The notes beneath the pieces are model-generated. The model was not told where the DNA came from. It saw nothing but the letters and a program-made list of their open reading frames with translations, and did not search any database. The translations under genes and the position numbers were made by a program. A DNA stretch of 60,570 nucleotides from Paracoccus marcusii (GTDB taxonomy: Bacteria; Pseudomonadota; Alphaproteobacteria; Rhodobacterales; Rhodobacteraceae): contig NZ_VDDD01000005.1 of assembly GCF_006151785.1 (NCBI RefSeq), positions 1 through 60,570 of the forward strand, in the 5' to 3' direction. Shown piece by piece: positions 9,613 to 17,883 of the stretch (positions within the stretch are counted from its first letter, which is position 1; each line of letters begins with the position of its first letter).

Positions 9613-9635
9613 ATCTGCCCAGCATGAGGGCAGAT
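9613..9635 (+). promoter_or_regulatory. Perfect inverted repeat upstream of choX
   Basis: ATCTGCCC and GGGCAGAT are separated by 7 bases and end 24 bases before the choX start codon. There is no T-run, so an operator is at least as likely as a terminator for the upstream gene. The cognate regulator is unknown; the site does not resemble the AT-rich E. coli BetI site. Confidence 0.4.
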
Positions 9636-9658
9636 CTTCACACCGACAGGAGAGACCC

Positions 9659-10588
9659 ATGACCAAGCCGATCCTTGCCGCCCTGCTTCTGGGCGTGGCC
9701 GCCCTGCCTGCCCATGCCGCCGATCCTGCCGAATGCGGCACCGTACGCCTGTCCGATCCGGGCTGGACGGACATCACCGCGACGAACGGCGTCGCAGCGG
9801 TGGTGCTGGAGGCCCTGGGCTATGCCCCGAACATCGCCACCCTGTCCGTTCCCGTCGGCTATGAGGCGCTGAAGGGCGCGCAGACCGACGTGTTCCTGGG
9901 CAACTGGATGCCGGCGCAAGCCGCGTTCCGCGAGGATCTGGACGCCGATGGCGGCGTGACCGAGCTGGCGCAGAACCTGGAGGGCGCCAAGTTCACCTTG
10001 GCCGTGAACCCCGCCGCCGCGGCCCTCGGCGTCGCGGATTTCGCCGATCTGGACGCCCATCGCGACGCGTTCGAGGGCAAGATCTATGGCATCGAACCCG
10101 GCGCCCCCGCGAACCAGAACATCCAGGGCATGATCGATGCCGATCTGTTCGGCCTGGGCGATTGGGAGCTGGTCGAGAGCGGTGAACAGGCGATGCTGGC
10201 GCAGGTCACCCGCAATGCCGATACGCCCACCGTCTTCCTGGCCTGGGCGCCCCACCCGATGAACGAGGCGATCGAGATCACCTATCTGTCGGGCGGCGAC
10301 GAACAGTTCGGCCCCGATTTTGGCGGTGCGACCGTCCACACCCTTGCCCGCAGCGAATGGGCCGAAATGTGCCCCAATGCAGCGCGGCTGTTCAGCCAGC
10401 TGGTCTTCGACGTGTCAATGGAGAACCAGCTGATGGGCGCGATCCTGGACGACGGCGCCGATGCGCAGGACGCGGCGCGCGAGTGGTTGGCCGCCAATCC
10501 CGATGCGATGGGTCCCTGGCTGGACGGCGTCACCACGCTGGACGGGCAGCCCGGCCTGGATGCCGTGCAGGCCGCCGTCGCCGGATAA
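9659..10588 (+). CDS. choX: Choline/betaine ABC transporter substrate-binding protein (ChoX/OpuAC type)
   Basis: The 309-residue periplasmic protein has a signal peptide (MTKPILAALLLGVAALPAHA, cleavage after AHA). The OpuAC fold follows, with SDPGWTDITATNG, FLGNWMPAQ, GIEPGAPANQ and FLAWAPHPMN; these aromatic and Asp positions form the quaternary-ammonium cage in ChoX. It should deliver choline to an inner-membrane permease. No choW or choV partner gene is adjacent. The choline sulfatase gene starts 6 bases after its stop. The start has GGAGAG 5 bases upstream. Confidence 0.92.
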   Translation: MTKPILAALLLGVAALPAHAADPAECGTVRLSDPGWTDITATNGVAAVVLEALGYAPNIATLSVPVGYEALKGAQTDVFLGNWMPAQAAFREDLDADGGVTELAQNLEGAKFTLAVNPAAAALGVADFADLDAHRDAFEGKIYGIEPGAPANQNIQGMIDADLFGLGDWELVESGEQAMLAQVTRNADTPTVFLAWAPHPMNEAIEITYLSGGDEQFGPDFGGATVHTLARSEWAEMCPNAARLFSQLVFDVSMENQLMGAILDDGADAQDAAREWLAANPDAMGPWLDGVTTLDGQPGLDAVQAAVAG

Positions 10589-10594
10589 CAGCCC

Positions 10595-12088
10595 GTGAAA
10601 CCCAATATCCTGATCCTCATGGCGGATCAGCTGTCGGGGGTTCTTTTCCCCGACGGCCCCGCCGCTTTCCTGCACAGCCCGAACCTGCGGCGACTGGCCG
10701 AACGGTCGACCCGGTTCGCGAACACCTATACCGGCAGCCCGCTTTGCGCGCCGGGGCGGGCCAGCTTCATGTCGGGCCAGTTGCCAAGTCGCACGCGGGT
10801 CTATGACAACGCGGCGGAATTCGCGTCCGACATCCCGACCTATGCGCATCACCTGCGCCGGGCGGGGTACCACACCTGCCTGTCGGGCAAGATGCATTTC
10901 GTCGGCCCTGACCAGTTGCACGGCTTCGAGGAGCGTCTGACCACCGACATCTATCCCGCCGATTTCGGCTGGACCCCGGATTACCGCAAGCCGGGGGAGC
11001 GGATCGACTGGTGGTACCACAATCTTGGATCCGTCACCGGCGCGGGCGTGGCCGAGATCACCAATCAGCTGGAATATGACGACGAGGTCGCCCATCACGC
11101 GACGCGCAAGCTGTACGATCTGGCACGCGGGGCCGACGGCCGGCCGTGGTGCCTGACCGTCAGCTTTACCCACCCCCACGATCCGTTCGTGGCGAGGCGC
11201 AAGTACTGGGACCTGTACGACGGCATCCCGGAACTGGAGCCGCCGCGGCCGATCCCCTATGACCAGCAGGACCCGCATTCGCAGCGCCTGATGGATGCGT
11301 GCGATTGGCGCGGGCTAGAGATCACCGACGATCATATCCGGCGCGCGCGGCAGGGCTATTTTGCCAATATCAGCTATGTCGATGACAAGATCGGCCAGAT
11401 CCTGGACGTGCTGGAGGCGACACGCCAGCAGGACACGATCATCCTGTTCCTGTCCGACCACGGCGAGATGCTGGGCGAACGCGGGCTGTGGTTCAAGATG
11501 AACTTCTTCGAAGGCTCGGCCCGGGTGCCGCTGATGATCGCCGCGCCGGACATGGCGCCAAGACGTGTCGACCAGCCGGTCAGCACCATCGACGTGCTGC
11601 CGACGCTGTGCGACCTGGCGGGCCTTCCGATGGACGAGATCGCGCCCTGGACCGATGGCCGGTCGCTGGCGCGAGGCGCGCCGCGTGGTCCGGTGCCGAT
11701 GGAGTATGCCGCCGAGGGCAGCATCGCACCCATGGTCGCCCTGCGCGACGGGCGCTGGAAATACATCGCCTGCGACGCCGATCCCGAAATACTGTTTGAT
11801 CTGGACAGCGACCCGGCAGAGTGCGTGAACTTGGCCGGCGATCCGGCCCATGCGGCGGTGCTGTCCGATCTGCGTGCACAGGCGGCGCAGCGGTGGGACC
11901 TGTCGGCCTATGACGCGCAGGTGCGTCATTCGCAGGCCCGCCGCTGGATCGTGTACGAGGCGTTACGCAACGGGGCCTATTATCCATGGGACCACCAGCC
12001 GCTGCAGCGTGCGTCCGAACGCTACATGCGCAATCACATGGACCTGAACGTGCTGGAGGAAAACCAGCGGTTTCCCCGTGGCGAATAG
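10595..12088 (+). CDS. betC: Choline-sulfatase
   Basis: The 497-residue cytoplasmic sulfatase hydrolyses choline-O-sulfate to choline and sulfate, feeding betaine synthesis. MADQLSG near the N-terminus contains a metal-ligand Asp. CAPGR at residues 51-55 is the C-x-P-x-R motif whose Cys51 becomes formylglycine. DHGEMLGERGLWFKMNFFE and the C-terminal region WDHQPLQRASERYMRNHMDLN are typical of choline sulfatases. The start is GTG at 10595; no ATG fits the family start. It is coupled to choX, whereas betI, betB and betA are not in the window. Confidence 0.94.
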   Translation: MKPNILILMADQLSGVLFPDGPAAFLHSPNLRRLAERSTRFANTYTGSPLCAPGRASFMSGQLPSRTRVYDNAAEFASDIPTYAHHLRRAGYHTCLSGKMHFVGPDQLHGFEERLTTDIYPADFGWTPDYRKPGERIDWWYHNLGSVTGAGVAEITNQLEYDDEVAHHATRKLYDLARGADGRPWCLTVSFTHPHDPFVARRKYWDLYDGIPELEPPRPIPYDQQDPHSQRLMDACDWRGLEITDDHIRRARQGYFANISYVDDKIGQILDVLEATRQQDTIILFLSDHGEMLGERGLWFKMNFFEGSARVPLMIAAPDMAPRRVDQPVSTIDVLPTLCDLAGLPMDEIAPWTDGRSLARGAPRGPVPMEYAAEGSIAPMVALRDGRWKYIACDADPEILFDLDSDPAECVNLAGDPAHAAVLSDLRAQAAQRWDLSAYDAQVRHSQARRWIVYEALRNGAYYPWDHQPLQRASERYMRNHMDLNVLEENQRFPRGE

Positions 12089-12093
12089 GAACG

Positions 12094-12113
12094 GGGGCCG
12101 GTCACCCGGCCCC
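12094..12113 (+). terminator. Hairpin after betC
   Basis: GGGGCCGG and CCGGCCCC form an 8-bp stem around TCAC, in the 33-base gap between the convergent betC and DUF2852 stop codons. There is no clear T-tail. Confidence 0.5.
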
Positions 12114-12121
12114 TGATCTGC

Positions 12122-12523
12122 TTACGCGTCGGTTTTGGCGTCGCGCTTTTCCATGAACTGATCGAATTCCGCCTTGTCCTTAGCCTCGCGCAGCTTGGCC
12201 AGGAAGTCGATGAATTCGCGATGCTCGTCCTCCAGCCGCTTCAACGTCTCGGCGCGATAGGCGTCGAAGGCGCTGTTGCCGGTCGACGGCGCGGAATAGC
12301 GGGGGGCGGCGGTGCGTTTGCTGCATCCGAACATGCGTTTGCTCCAGATCATGTAGCCCAGAAGGGCCAGGCCCACGGGCCAGACGAAGATGAAACCCAG
12401 CACCATGGCGACAAGCCAGGCGGGGCGACCGCGCGCATCCAGCCAGTCGCGACCACGGGCCAGCACATCGGTGATGCGCTGCTGGGTCGTCGCCGGGCGA
12501 AGCACGGGGGTTGCGATGGTCAT
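12122..12523 (-). CDS. DUF2852 membrane protein
   Basis: The 133-residue protein has one transmembrane region (WLVAMVLGFIFVWPVGLALLGYMIW, about residues 36-60). A basic Cys-containing turn (SKRMFGCSKR) and a charged helical tail with EDEHREFIDFLAKLREAKDKAEF follow. This matches the DUF2852 family, which has no established function. The start has GGGAGA 9 bases upstream. A 23-bp imperfect palindrome lies just upstream, and a TetR gene precedes it on the same strand. Confidence 0.8.
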   Translation of the reverse strand: MTIATPVLRPATTQQRITDVLARGRDWLDARGRPAWLVAMVLGFIFVWPVGLALLGYMIWSKRMFGCSKRTAAPRYSAPSTGNSAFDAYRAETLKRLEDEHREFIDFLAKLREAKDKAEFDQFMEKRDAKTDA

Positions 12524-12539
12524 CTGTGGTATCTCCCTA

Positions 12540-12562
12540 TGTTAATGTGAATTACATTTACA
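12540..12562 (-). promoter_or_regulatory. Palindromic operator candidate before the DUF2852 gene
   Basis: TGTTAATGT and ACATTTACA flank 5 bases; 8 of 9 arm positions are complementary. The AT-rich 23-bp palindrome stands out from its GC-rich surroundings and lies 17 bases upstream of the DUF2852 start codon, where it could block transcription. The neighbouring TetR-family gene is the obvious candidate regulator (inference). Confidence 0.5.
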
Positions 12563-12608
12563 TAGATGGGTGGCGAGGAGGGTTCCGTCAAGATCGTCGT
12601 GCAACTAT

Positions 12609-13238
12609 TCAATCCTGGATCAGTCCAAGCCCGCGCAGATAGATCAGCGCCCCGCTTTCCAGCATTTCGGACGGCTCGACCGGGCTGCGGCAGCCGGGCT
12701 TGCCGCGGCCGAACAGCTCGACCACACCGTGGCTCAACGCCCAGATGTGGTTGGCCACCATGCGGGCGGGCGGACGGCGGTCTTCGGGCAGGCGGGCGGC
12801 CATCGCCTCGGCCGCGGTTACAAGCACGCCCTGCGCCCGCGCAGATGCGGCCGCCAGATCGACATTGCCCACGACAGAGATGCCGCTTTCGAACATCGCC
12901 ATGTAATAACCGGGCCGTTCGGCGGCAAAGTCCAGATAGGTCTGGCCCATGCGCAGGAACGCGGTCAGAGGCCGCGGACGGCCACCGTCGAATGCGGCCT
13001 CCAGCCGGGCGGCGAATTCGATGAAGCCCTGGCGCGCGACCTCCTCTAGCAGGTCGTCGCGACCCTTGAAGTGGCGATAAGGGGCGGCTGGGGACACGCC
13101 GGCGCGGCGCGCGGCCTCGGTCAGGGTGAAGGCCTGCGGGCCCTTCTCCTGGACCAGGTCGGCGGTCGCCTCGACCAGGGCCTGGCGCAGGTTGCCGTGG
13201 TGATAGGACTTGCGGTCGGGGGTGATGGGCGCGGCCAC
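12609..13238 (-). CDS. TetR/AcrR-family transcriptional regulator (WHG-domain type)
   Basis: The 209-residue repressor has an N-terminal helix-turn-helix (FTLTEAARRAGVSPAAPYRHFKGRDDLLEEVA, about residues 37-68). The all-helical ligand domain contains the region HIWALSHGVVELF typical of TetR proteins with a C-terminal WHG domain. It starts with GTG at 13238, which overlaps the ptsH stop codon, so it may be co-transcribed with the PTS genes. A palindrome 47 bases beyond its stop is a candidate target. The ligand is unknown. Confidence 0.85.
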   Translation of the reverse strand: MAAPITPDRKSYHHGNLRQALVEATADLVQEKGPQAFTLTEAARRAGVSPAAPYRHFKGRDDLLEEVARQGFIEFAARLEAAFDGGRPRPLTAFLRMGQTYLDFAAERPGYYMAMFESGISVVGNVDLAAASARAQGVLVTAAEAMAARLPEDRRPPARMVANHIWALSHGVVELFGRGKPGCRSPVEPSEMLESGALIYLRGLGLIQD

Positions 13239-13516
13239 TACATGCCTTCGCCGAAATAGTCCCCCACAAGCGCCTCCAGCGCGTCCGCCAGGGCCTGCGC
13301 CTCGGGGCCGGAGGTGGTCACGCGGATCTGGCTGCCGCGCGGGGCGGTCAGCATCAGCAGACCCATGATGCTGTCGCCAGAGACGGCCATGCCGTCCTTT
13401 TCGACCCTTGCCTGCGCGTCATGCCGTTCGACCACGTCAACGAACTTGGCGCTGGCCCGGGCGTGCAGGCCCTTGACGTTGATGATCGACAGGTCGCGGG
13501 TGATCGCATCGGTCAT
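13238..13516 (-). CDS. ptsH: HPr-like phosphocarrier protein
   Basis: The 92-residue HPr/NPr-type protein carries the phosphorylatable histidine, His18, in KGLHARASAKF. The regulatory serine, Ser49, lies in GDSIMGLLML and is the target of HPr kinase. It hands phosphate from EI to EIIA in the regulatory PTS of alphaproteobacteria. The gene overlaps the EIIA stop by 4 bases and is followed immediately by a TetR gene. EI is not in the window. Confidence 0.94.
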   Translation of the reverse strand: MTDAITRDLSIINVKGLHARASAKFVDVVERHDAQARVEKDGMAVSGDSIMGLLMLTAPRGSQIRVTTSGPEAQALADALEALVGDYFGEGM

Positions 13517-13935
13517 CGCGGATACCGCCCGCTGTCCAGCGCGGCCTCGGGCGGGACGTTGTAGGAATTGATGTACTTGCGCCCCGCGTCCTTGGCAAAG
13601 CCCACCGCGACCGGCACGCTGAGATGCCGCGACTTGGCCAGCTTGACCAGCATCGGCAGGTTGGCACCGTAGAGGATGGTGCGGTCCTGCACCGCGCAGG
13701 CCGGCAGGGACAGGTTCGAGGGAGACCCGCCGAACAGATCGGTCACCAGGACGACGCCGTCGCCCAGATCGACCGCATCCGCGGCCGCCTTGATCTCGGC
13801 GGTCTTGGCTGCGCGATCATGATCATCCTCGATCGCGACGGCGGCGATGCCGACCTGCGGACCCACGACATGTTCGACGGCCGAGAGATACTCTCGGGCC
13901 AATCCCCCATGCGCCACTATGACAATACCGATCAA
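13513..13935 (-). CDS. PTS EIIA component, mannose (ManX) family
   Basis: The 140-residue protein starts MIGIVIVAHGGLAREYL with the phosphorylation site His9, and contains the ManX-type motifs LVTDLFGGSPSNLS and GANLPMLVKL. No membrane IIB/IIC/IID genes are adjacent, so it probably serves a signalling rather than a transport PTS. The start is a TTG at 13935 with GAGG 4 bases upstream. It is the second last gene of the hprK–rapZ–EIIA–HPr series. Confidence 0.92.
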   Translation of the reverse strand: MIGIVIVAHGGLAREYLSAVEHVVGPQVGIAAVAIEDDHDRAAKTAEIKAAADAVDLGDGVVLVTDLFGGSPSNLSLPACAVQDRTILYGANLPMLVKLAKSRHLSVPVAVGFAKDAGRKYINSYNVPPEAALDSGRYPR

Positions 13936-13978
13936 CGCGCCTCACCAAGCCCAGAAGACTTCCAAAACACCCCAAACC

Positions 13979-14929
13979 TCATGACGCCTGCCTTTGCGAC
14001 GCGCGAGCCTCGCCCGCAGGCGATGCGTCCGCACCAGACTGCAGCGTCATGCCCCGACGCTCCAGTTCCCTGTGCCTTATTGACACCGGCCAGCCCGCAT
14101 CTGCAAGCGCCAGGGCCATCTTTTCCACCAAAGTGACGGAACGATGCTGTCCCCCGGTACAGCCGAAACCGACCGCCAGGTGCGATTTGCCCTCGTCCAT
14201 ATGGGCTGGCAGAAGAAATTCGACCAGATCCCGGGTCCGCTGAAAGAATTCGGCGAATCGCGGATCGGCGGCGACATGCGCCTGCACGCGGTCGTCACGA
14301 CCGTCCAGCGGCCGCAGGTCCGGGTTCCAGTGCGGATTGGCCAGAAAGCGACAGTCGAACATCAGGTCCAGGCCCCGCGGCACGCCACGTTTGTAGCTGA
14401 AGGAGTGCAGCGACACGCTGAGCCGCCGGTCGGGGCGCACGTCGAACCACCGCGTCAGCTCGGCCTTGAGGTCATGGGGCGACAGTTCGGTCGTATCGAC
14501 CAGCACATCGGCCCGCACGCGGATCGGTGCAAGCAGGTCGATCTCGGCCAAGACCCCGGCCATCGGCGCCTCATCGGGGGCCAAGGGATGGCGGCGGCGC
14601 GTCTCGCTGTAGCGGCGGACCAGGGTATCGGCGTCGCAGTCCAGATACAGCACCTCGGGCGCATAGCCGGGAAGGCGCGTCAGTCGGTCAATCAGCTCGA
14701 TCACGTTGAAGGCGGAAAAGTCGCGATTGCGCACGTCCAGCCCCAAGGCCAGCGGCGTCGGACGCGCGGGTCCGTCCAGCAGGCGCGGGATCAGCGACAA
14801 GGGCAGGTTGTCGATCGCCTCGAAGCCCAGATCCTCCAGCACGTTGATGGCGGTCGATCGCCCTGCCCCGGACGGCCCGGTGACCAGCACCAGCCGTTGG
14901 GCCTCGGGTTCGATGGCGTCGTGGTCCAT
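13979..14929 (-). CDS. rapZ: RapZ-family nucleotide-binding protein / RNase adapter
   Basis: The 316-residue protein has the P-loop GPSGAGRS at residues 18-25 (arginine where many P-loops have lysine), DNLPLSLIP, and the C-terminal [16 protein letters not shown] signature of the RapZ/YvcJ family. In E. coli RapZ steers RNase E to the sRNA GlmZ and senses GlcN6P; in alphaproteobacteria the target is not known. The family name is certain, the RNA adapter role here is inference. The start has GGAAGGA upstream. About 20 C-terminal residues are low-complexity ([16 protein letters not shown]). Confidence 0.92.
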   Translation of the reverse strand: MDHDAIEPEAQRLVLVTGPSGAGRSTAINVLEDLGFEAIDNLPLSLIPRLLDGPARPTPLALGLDVRNRDFSAFNVIELIDRLTRLPGYAPEVLYLDCDADTLVRRYSETRRRHPLAPDEAPMAGVLAEIDLLAPIRVRADVLVDTTELSPHDLKAELTRWFDVRPDRRLSVSLHSFSYKRGVPRGLDLMFDCRFLANPHWNPDLRPLDGRDDRVQAHVAADPRFAEFFQRTRDLVEFLLPAHMDEGKSHLAVGFGCTGGQHRSVTLVEKMALALADAGWPVSIRHRELERRGMTLQSGADASPAGEARASQRQAS

Positions 14930-14959
14930 GCGTCCTTCCCTATGGCGCTGCGCGCGCGG

Positions 14960-15373
14960 TCATGCCAGCCGTCGGCCCAGCATCAGCTGCCGCAATGCAG
15001 CGTAAAGATGGGGGCGATAGGGGCCCAGCACAAGCGAAACCCGGACCCCCAGCCAATGTTGATGGCGCACCTGTGGCAACCGGTCCTCTTCGTCGCGTCC
15101 AAGGTCGCAGGCCAAGGCCACCGGGACCGGCGCCGACGGCTCTGCCTGAAGGATGCCCACGCCCCGCGCCTCGATGCGTCCCAGCAGCGGCAATGGCGCC
15201 TGCGCCATCAGTCGGCCCGCGGACAGGCGCAGGTCGGTGCGGTCATCGGCGACCAGCGTCGCGCCCACTGCCATCAGCTGCAGCGCCAAGGTGGACTTGC
15301 CGGATCCGGACGGTCCCAGAATGACAAGTCCACCCCCGTCAAGCGCGACCGTGGTCGCGTGAACCTGCATCAT
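14960..15373 (-). CDS. hprK: HPr kinase/phosphorylase, short alphaproteobacterial form
   Basis: The 137-residue protein consists only of the C-terminal kinase domain: P-loop GPSGSGKS at residues 20-27 and VADDRTDLRL, without the N-terminal domain of Firmicute HprK. It should phosphorylate Ser49 of the HPr encoded three genes downstream. The first ATG of the tandem pair (15373) sits 8 bases after GGAGG; a GTG three codons earlier overlaps that site. It is divergent from pckA across a 198-base regulatory gap. chvG and chvI, often beside hprK in alphaproteobacteria, are absent here. Confidence 0.92.
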   Translation of the reverse strand: MMQVHATTVALDGGGLVILGPSGSGKSTLALQLMAVGATLVADDRTDLRLSAGRLMAQAPLPLLGRIEARGVGILQAEPSAPVPVALACDLGRDEEDRLPQVRHQHWLGVRVSLVLGPYRPHLYAALRQLMLGRRLA

Positions 15374-15475
15374 GCGAATCACCTCCTGATCCGATCCTGC
15401 CCGAAAACAGGTTAATTTTCCGCCTGTGGCACGGCGTCGCGCCGGCTAAACGGTCCTGATGGCGATAACATTTGA

Positions 15476-15489
15476 TGTTTCCGCTAACT
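15476..15489 (+). promoter_or_regulatory. LacI-type (CceR-like) operator candidate in the hprK–pckA gap
   Basis: TGTTTCCGCTAACT matches 11 of 14 positions of the palindrome TGTTAGCGCTAACA, recalled as resembling the CceR site of Rhodobacter, where CceR activates gluconeogenic genes such as pckA. An overlapping perfect repeat AACAT-TTG-ATGTT lies at 15467-15479. The recalled consensus was not checked. Confidence 0.35.
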
Positions 15490-15501
15490 GTTTGCGCTGA
15501 C

Positions 15502-15531
15502 TTGTTTCGGGCCGAATCCGCCGTGCTATAG
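15502..15531 (+). promoter_or_regulatory. pckA: Candidate pckA promoter
   Basis: TTGTTT and an extended -10 (TG then CTATAG) are 18 bases apart. The predicted transcription start, near 15538, falls after the upstream in-frame ATG at 15536 and supports the pckA start at 15572. Confidence 0.45.
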
Positions 15532-15571
15532 GCCGATGAAACGCCGCACCCCAAGCCACGGAGCCCCCGAC

Positions 15572-17167
15572 ATGACCACGCGCGTAAACCCGACCTGCCG
15601 ACTGGAAGACCAAGGCATTACGGGGCTGGGCCAGGTGCACTACAACCTGCTGGAACCCGCCCTGATGACACAGGCCGTCGCCCGCGGAGAGGGCAAGCTG
15701 GGCCTGGGCGGGGCGTTCCTGGTCTCGACCGGCGCGCATACCGGCCGCTCGCCCAAGGACAAGTTCGTCGTCCGCACCTCGTCGGTCGAGAACAGCATCT
15801 GGTGGGACAACAACAAGCCGATGGACCCGGCGGCGTTCGATCTGCTGCATGCCGACATGCTTCAGCACATGAAGGGTCGCGACTATTTCGTGCAGGACCT
15901 GTTCGGTGGTGCGGATGCCGATAACCGCCTGGACGTGCGCGTGGTGACCGAGCTTGCCTGGCACGGGCTGTTCATCCGCCACCTTCTGCGCCGGCCCCAG
16001 GCCGACGAGCTGGCGACCTTCACGCCCGAATTCACCATCATCAACTGCCCCGGCTTCAAGGCCGATCCCGCGCGTCACGGTTGCCGGTCCGAGACGGTGA
16101 TCGCGATGAACTTCGACAAGAAGCTGATCCTGATCGCCAACACCGCCTATGCCGGCGAGAACAAGAAATCGGTCTTCACGCTGCTGAATTACCTGCTGCC
16201 GGAAAAGGGCATCATGCCGATGCACTGCAGCGCCAACCACGCACCGGGAAATCCCGGTGACAGCGCGATCTTCTTCGGCCTGTCGGGAACGGGCAAGACC
16301 ACCCTGTCGGCCGATCCGTCGCGCGTCCTGATCGGCGACGACGAACATGGCTGGTCCGACACCGGCATCTTCAACTTCGAGGGTGGCTGCTACGCCAAGA
16401 CGATCAACCTTTCGGCCCAGGCCGAACCCGAGATCCACGCGACCACCAGCCGCTTCGCGACCGTGATCGAGAACATGGTCTTCGACCCCGAGACGCTGGA
16501 GTTGGACTTCGAGGACAACTCGATCACCGACAACATGCGCTGCGCCTATCCGCTGGAGGCGATCAGCAACGCGTCCCAGACCAGCCTTGGCGGGCATCCC
16601 AAGAACGTCATCATGCTGACCTGCGACGCCTATGGCGTCCTGCCCCCGATCGCGCGGCTGACGCCTGCACAGGCGATGTATCACTTCCTGTCAGGCTTCA
16701 CCTCCAAGACGCCGGGCACCGAGGTCGGCGTGACCGAGCCGATCCCGACCTTCTCGACCTGCTTCGGTGCGCCGTTCATGCCCCGCCGCCCCGAGGTCTA
16801 TGGCAAGCTGCTGCAGGAAAAGATCGCTCAGCACGGGGCATCCTGCTGGCTGGTGAACACCGGCTGGACCGGGGGTGCCTTCGGCACGGGCAAGCGCATG
16901 CCCATCGCCGCCACCCGCGCCCTGCTGGCCGCCGCCCTGGACGGCAGCCTGAACACGGTGCAGTTCCGCCGCGATCCGAACTTTGGCTTCGACGTGCCGG
17001 TCAGCGTCCCCGGCGTCAGCCCTGTCCTTCTGGACCCGCGCCAGACCTGGGCCGACCCGGCCGCCTATGACGCCCAGGCCAAGAAGCTGGTGCAGATGTT
17101 CTGCGACAACTTCGCCCAGTATCTCGACGCGATCGACGACGAGATCCGCGCCGCAGCGATCGGCTGA
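15572..17167 (+). CDS. pckA: Phosphoenolpyruvate carboxykinase (ATP)
   Basis: The 531-residue gluconeogenic enzyme converts oxaloacetate and ATP to phosphoenolpyruvate, ADP and CO2. It shows [16 protein letters not shown] near the N-terminus, the kinase-1a P-loop [11 protein letters not shown], the metal site GDDEHGW and the PEPCK region [14 protein letters not shown]. Length and order are those of ATP-type PckA. The start [13 protein letters not shown] is the family's usual one. It is divergent from hprK, an arrangement that links gluconeogenesis to the regulatory PTS. A short hairpin follows the stop. Confidence 0.97.
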   Translation: MTTRVNPTCRLEDQGITGLGQVHYNLLEPALMTQAVARGEGKLGLGGAFLVSTGAHTGRSPKDKFVVRTSSVENSIWWDNNKPMDPAAFDLLHADMLQHMKGRDYFVQDLFGGADADNRLDVRVVTELAWHGLFIRHLLRRPQADELATFTPEFTIINCPGFKADPARHGCRSETVIAMNFDKKLILIANTAYAGENKKSVFTLLNYLLPEKGIMPMHCSANHAPGNPGDSAIFFGLSGTGKTTLSADPSRVLIGDDEHGWSDTGIFNFEGGCYAKTINLSAQAEPEIHATTSRFATVIENMVFDPETLELDFEDNSITDNMRCAYPLEAISNASQTSLGGHPKNVIMLTCDAYGVLPPIARLTPAQAMYHFLSGFTSKTPGTEVGVTEPIPTFSTCFGAPFMPRRPEVYGKLLQEKIAQHGASCWLVNTGWTGGAFGTGKRMPIAATRALLAAALDGSLNTVQFRRDPNFGFDVPVSVPGVSPVLLDPRQTWADPAAYDAQAKKLVQMFCDNFAQYLDAIDDEIRAAAIG

Positions 17168-17175
17168 ACGAACTG

Positions 17176-17196
17176 ACGGCCCCTTCGCGGGGCCGT
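17176..17196 (+). terminator. pckA: Hairpin after pckA
   Basis: ACGGCCCC and GGGGCCGT form an 8-bp stem around TTCGC, 8 bases after the pckA stop. The following TACTCT is a weak T-tail. Confidence 0.6.
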
Positions 17197-17850
17197 TACT
17201 CTATTCGGTCGCAGCGATCGACAGGCCTCGGCTTCGGTATTCATATCCGGCAGAGCTTGTCCTTAACCTTATTAAGACGACCGCTAGCCCAGAGACACCT
17301 CGGCCCTTGCAATCGTGCTGTTACCTTTGGTCTTAACCAAACTGGGTCCAACCCGACCCGATCGATTGACGCGGTGATTGTAACGGTAAGACAGCATGAG
17401 CTACGTCCGGTCCCAGCCATGTGACACGGCATCGATTTCGGCAAGCGCGCCTCCCACCTGCGTAGCAGCAGCGACATCTTTGACGTAGCAAGCGCGCGGC
17501 CAGACTGGTCGCAACCCCTACATCCTGGTGATGGAACACGGTCCCTCGGAAAGCGAAATAGTGAATAGGCTTGCCGTACTCACTTTTGACAAATGGAATA
17601 GCCCGTACGCGGCATGCTTCGCTGATCGTCATTACAGCGATTGAGGCACTGCCGACTGATCCTCATAGTTGAGAGCGAATTAGGGCGCCCTTCGCAATGA
17701 ATAGCGCTGTTTTCAAGATCGTCCCACTTAGCCCAAGTAAAGAGCTAGGTCTAAGGCGCAAAAGTTAGCATCCGCCTTCCTTTGCATTCGGATGCCGATG
17801 CAGAGCACCGGACCGAACCTGCCCCGCCCTCGCGGGGCCGGTTCAAGTGT
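17197..17850 (-). other. Region without a convincing gene, visibly poorer in G+C; possible decayed coding DNA
   Basis: About 650 bases here look markedly less GC-rich than the flanks and have no recognisable gene. The longest open frame is 17632-17333 on the minus strand: a 99-codon frame starting MTISEACRVRAIPFVKSEYG, then KPIHYFAFRGTVFHHQDVG. A +1 shift near 17487 continues as YVKDVAAATQVGGALAEIDA and stops at a TAG near 17400. In a third frame the 15 codons before the 17632 ATG end in a TAA that overlaps it. This suggests a frameshifted remnant but no family is recognised. A palindrome, CTTAACCTTATTAAG, lies near 17262-17276. An unrecognised small RNA is also possible. Confidence 0.3.
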
Positions 17851-17853
17851 CGT

Positions 17854-17874
17854 CGGGCGGCCCTTGGCCGCCCG
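17854..17874 (-). terminator. Hairpin downstream of argF
   Basis: CGGGCGGCC and GGCCGCCCG pair perfectly around a 3-base loop, 10 bases after the argF stop. A second stem (17815-17844, GCCCCGC with GCGGGGC) lies behind it. Neither has a T-run. Confidence 0.45.
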
Positions 17875-17883
17875 TCAATCAGG

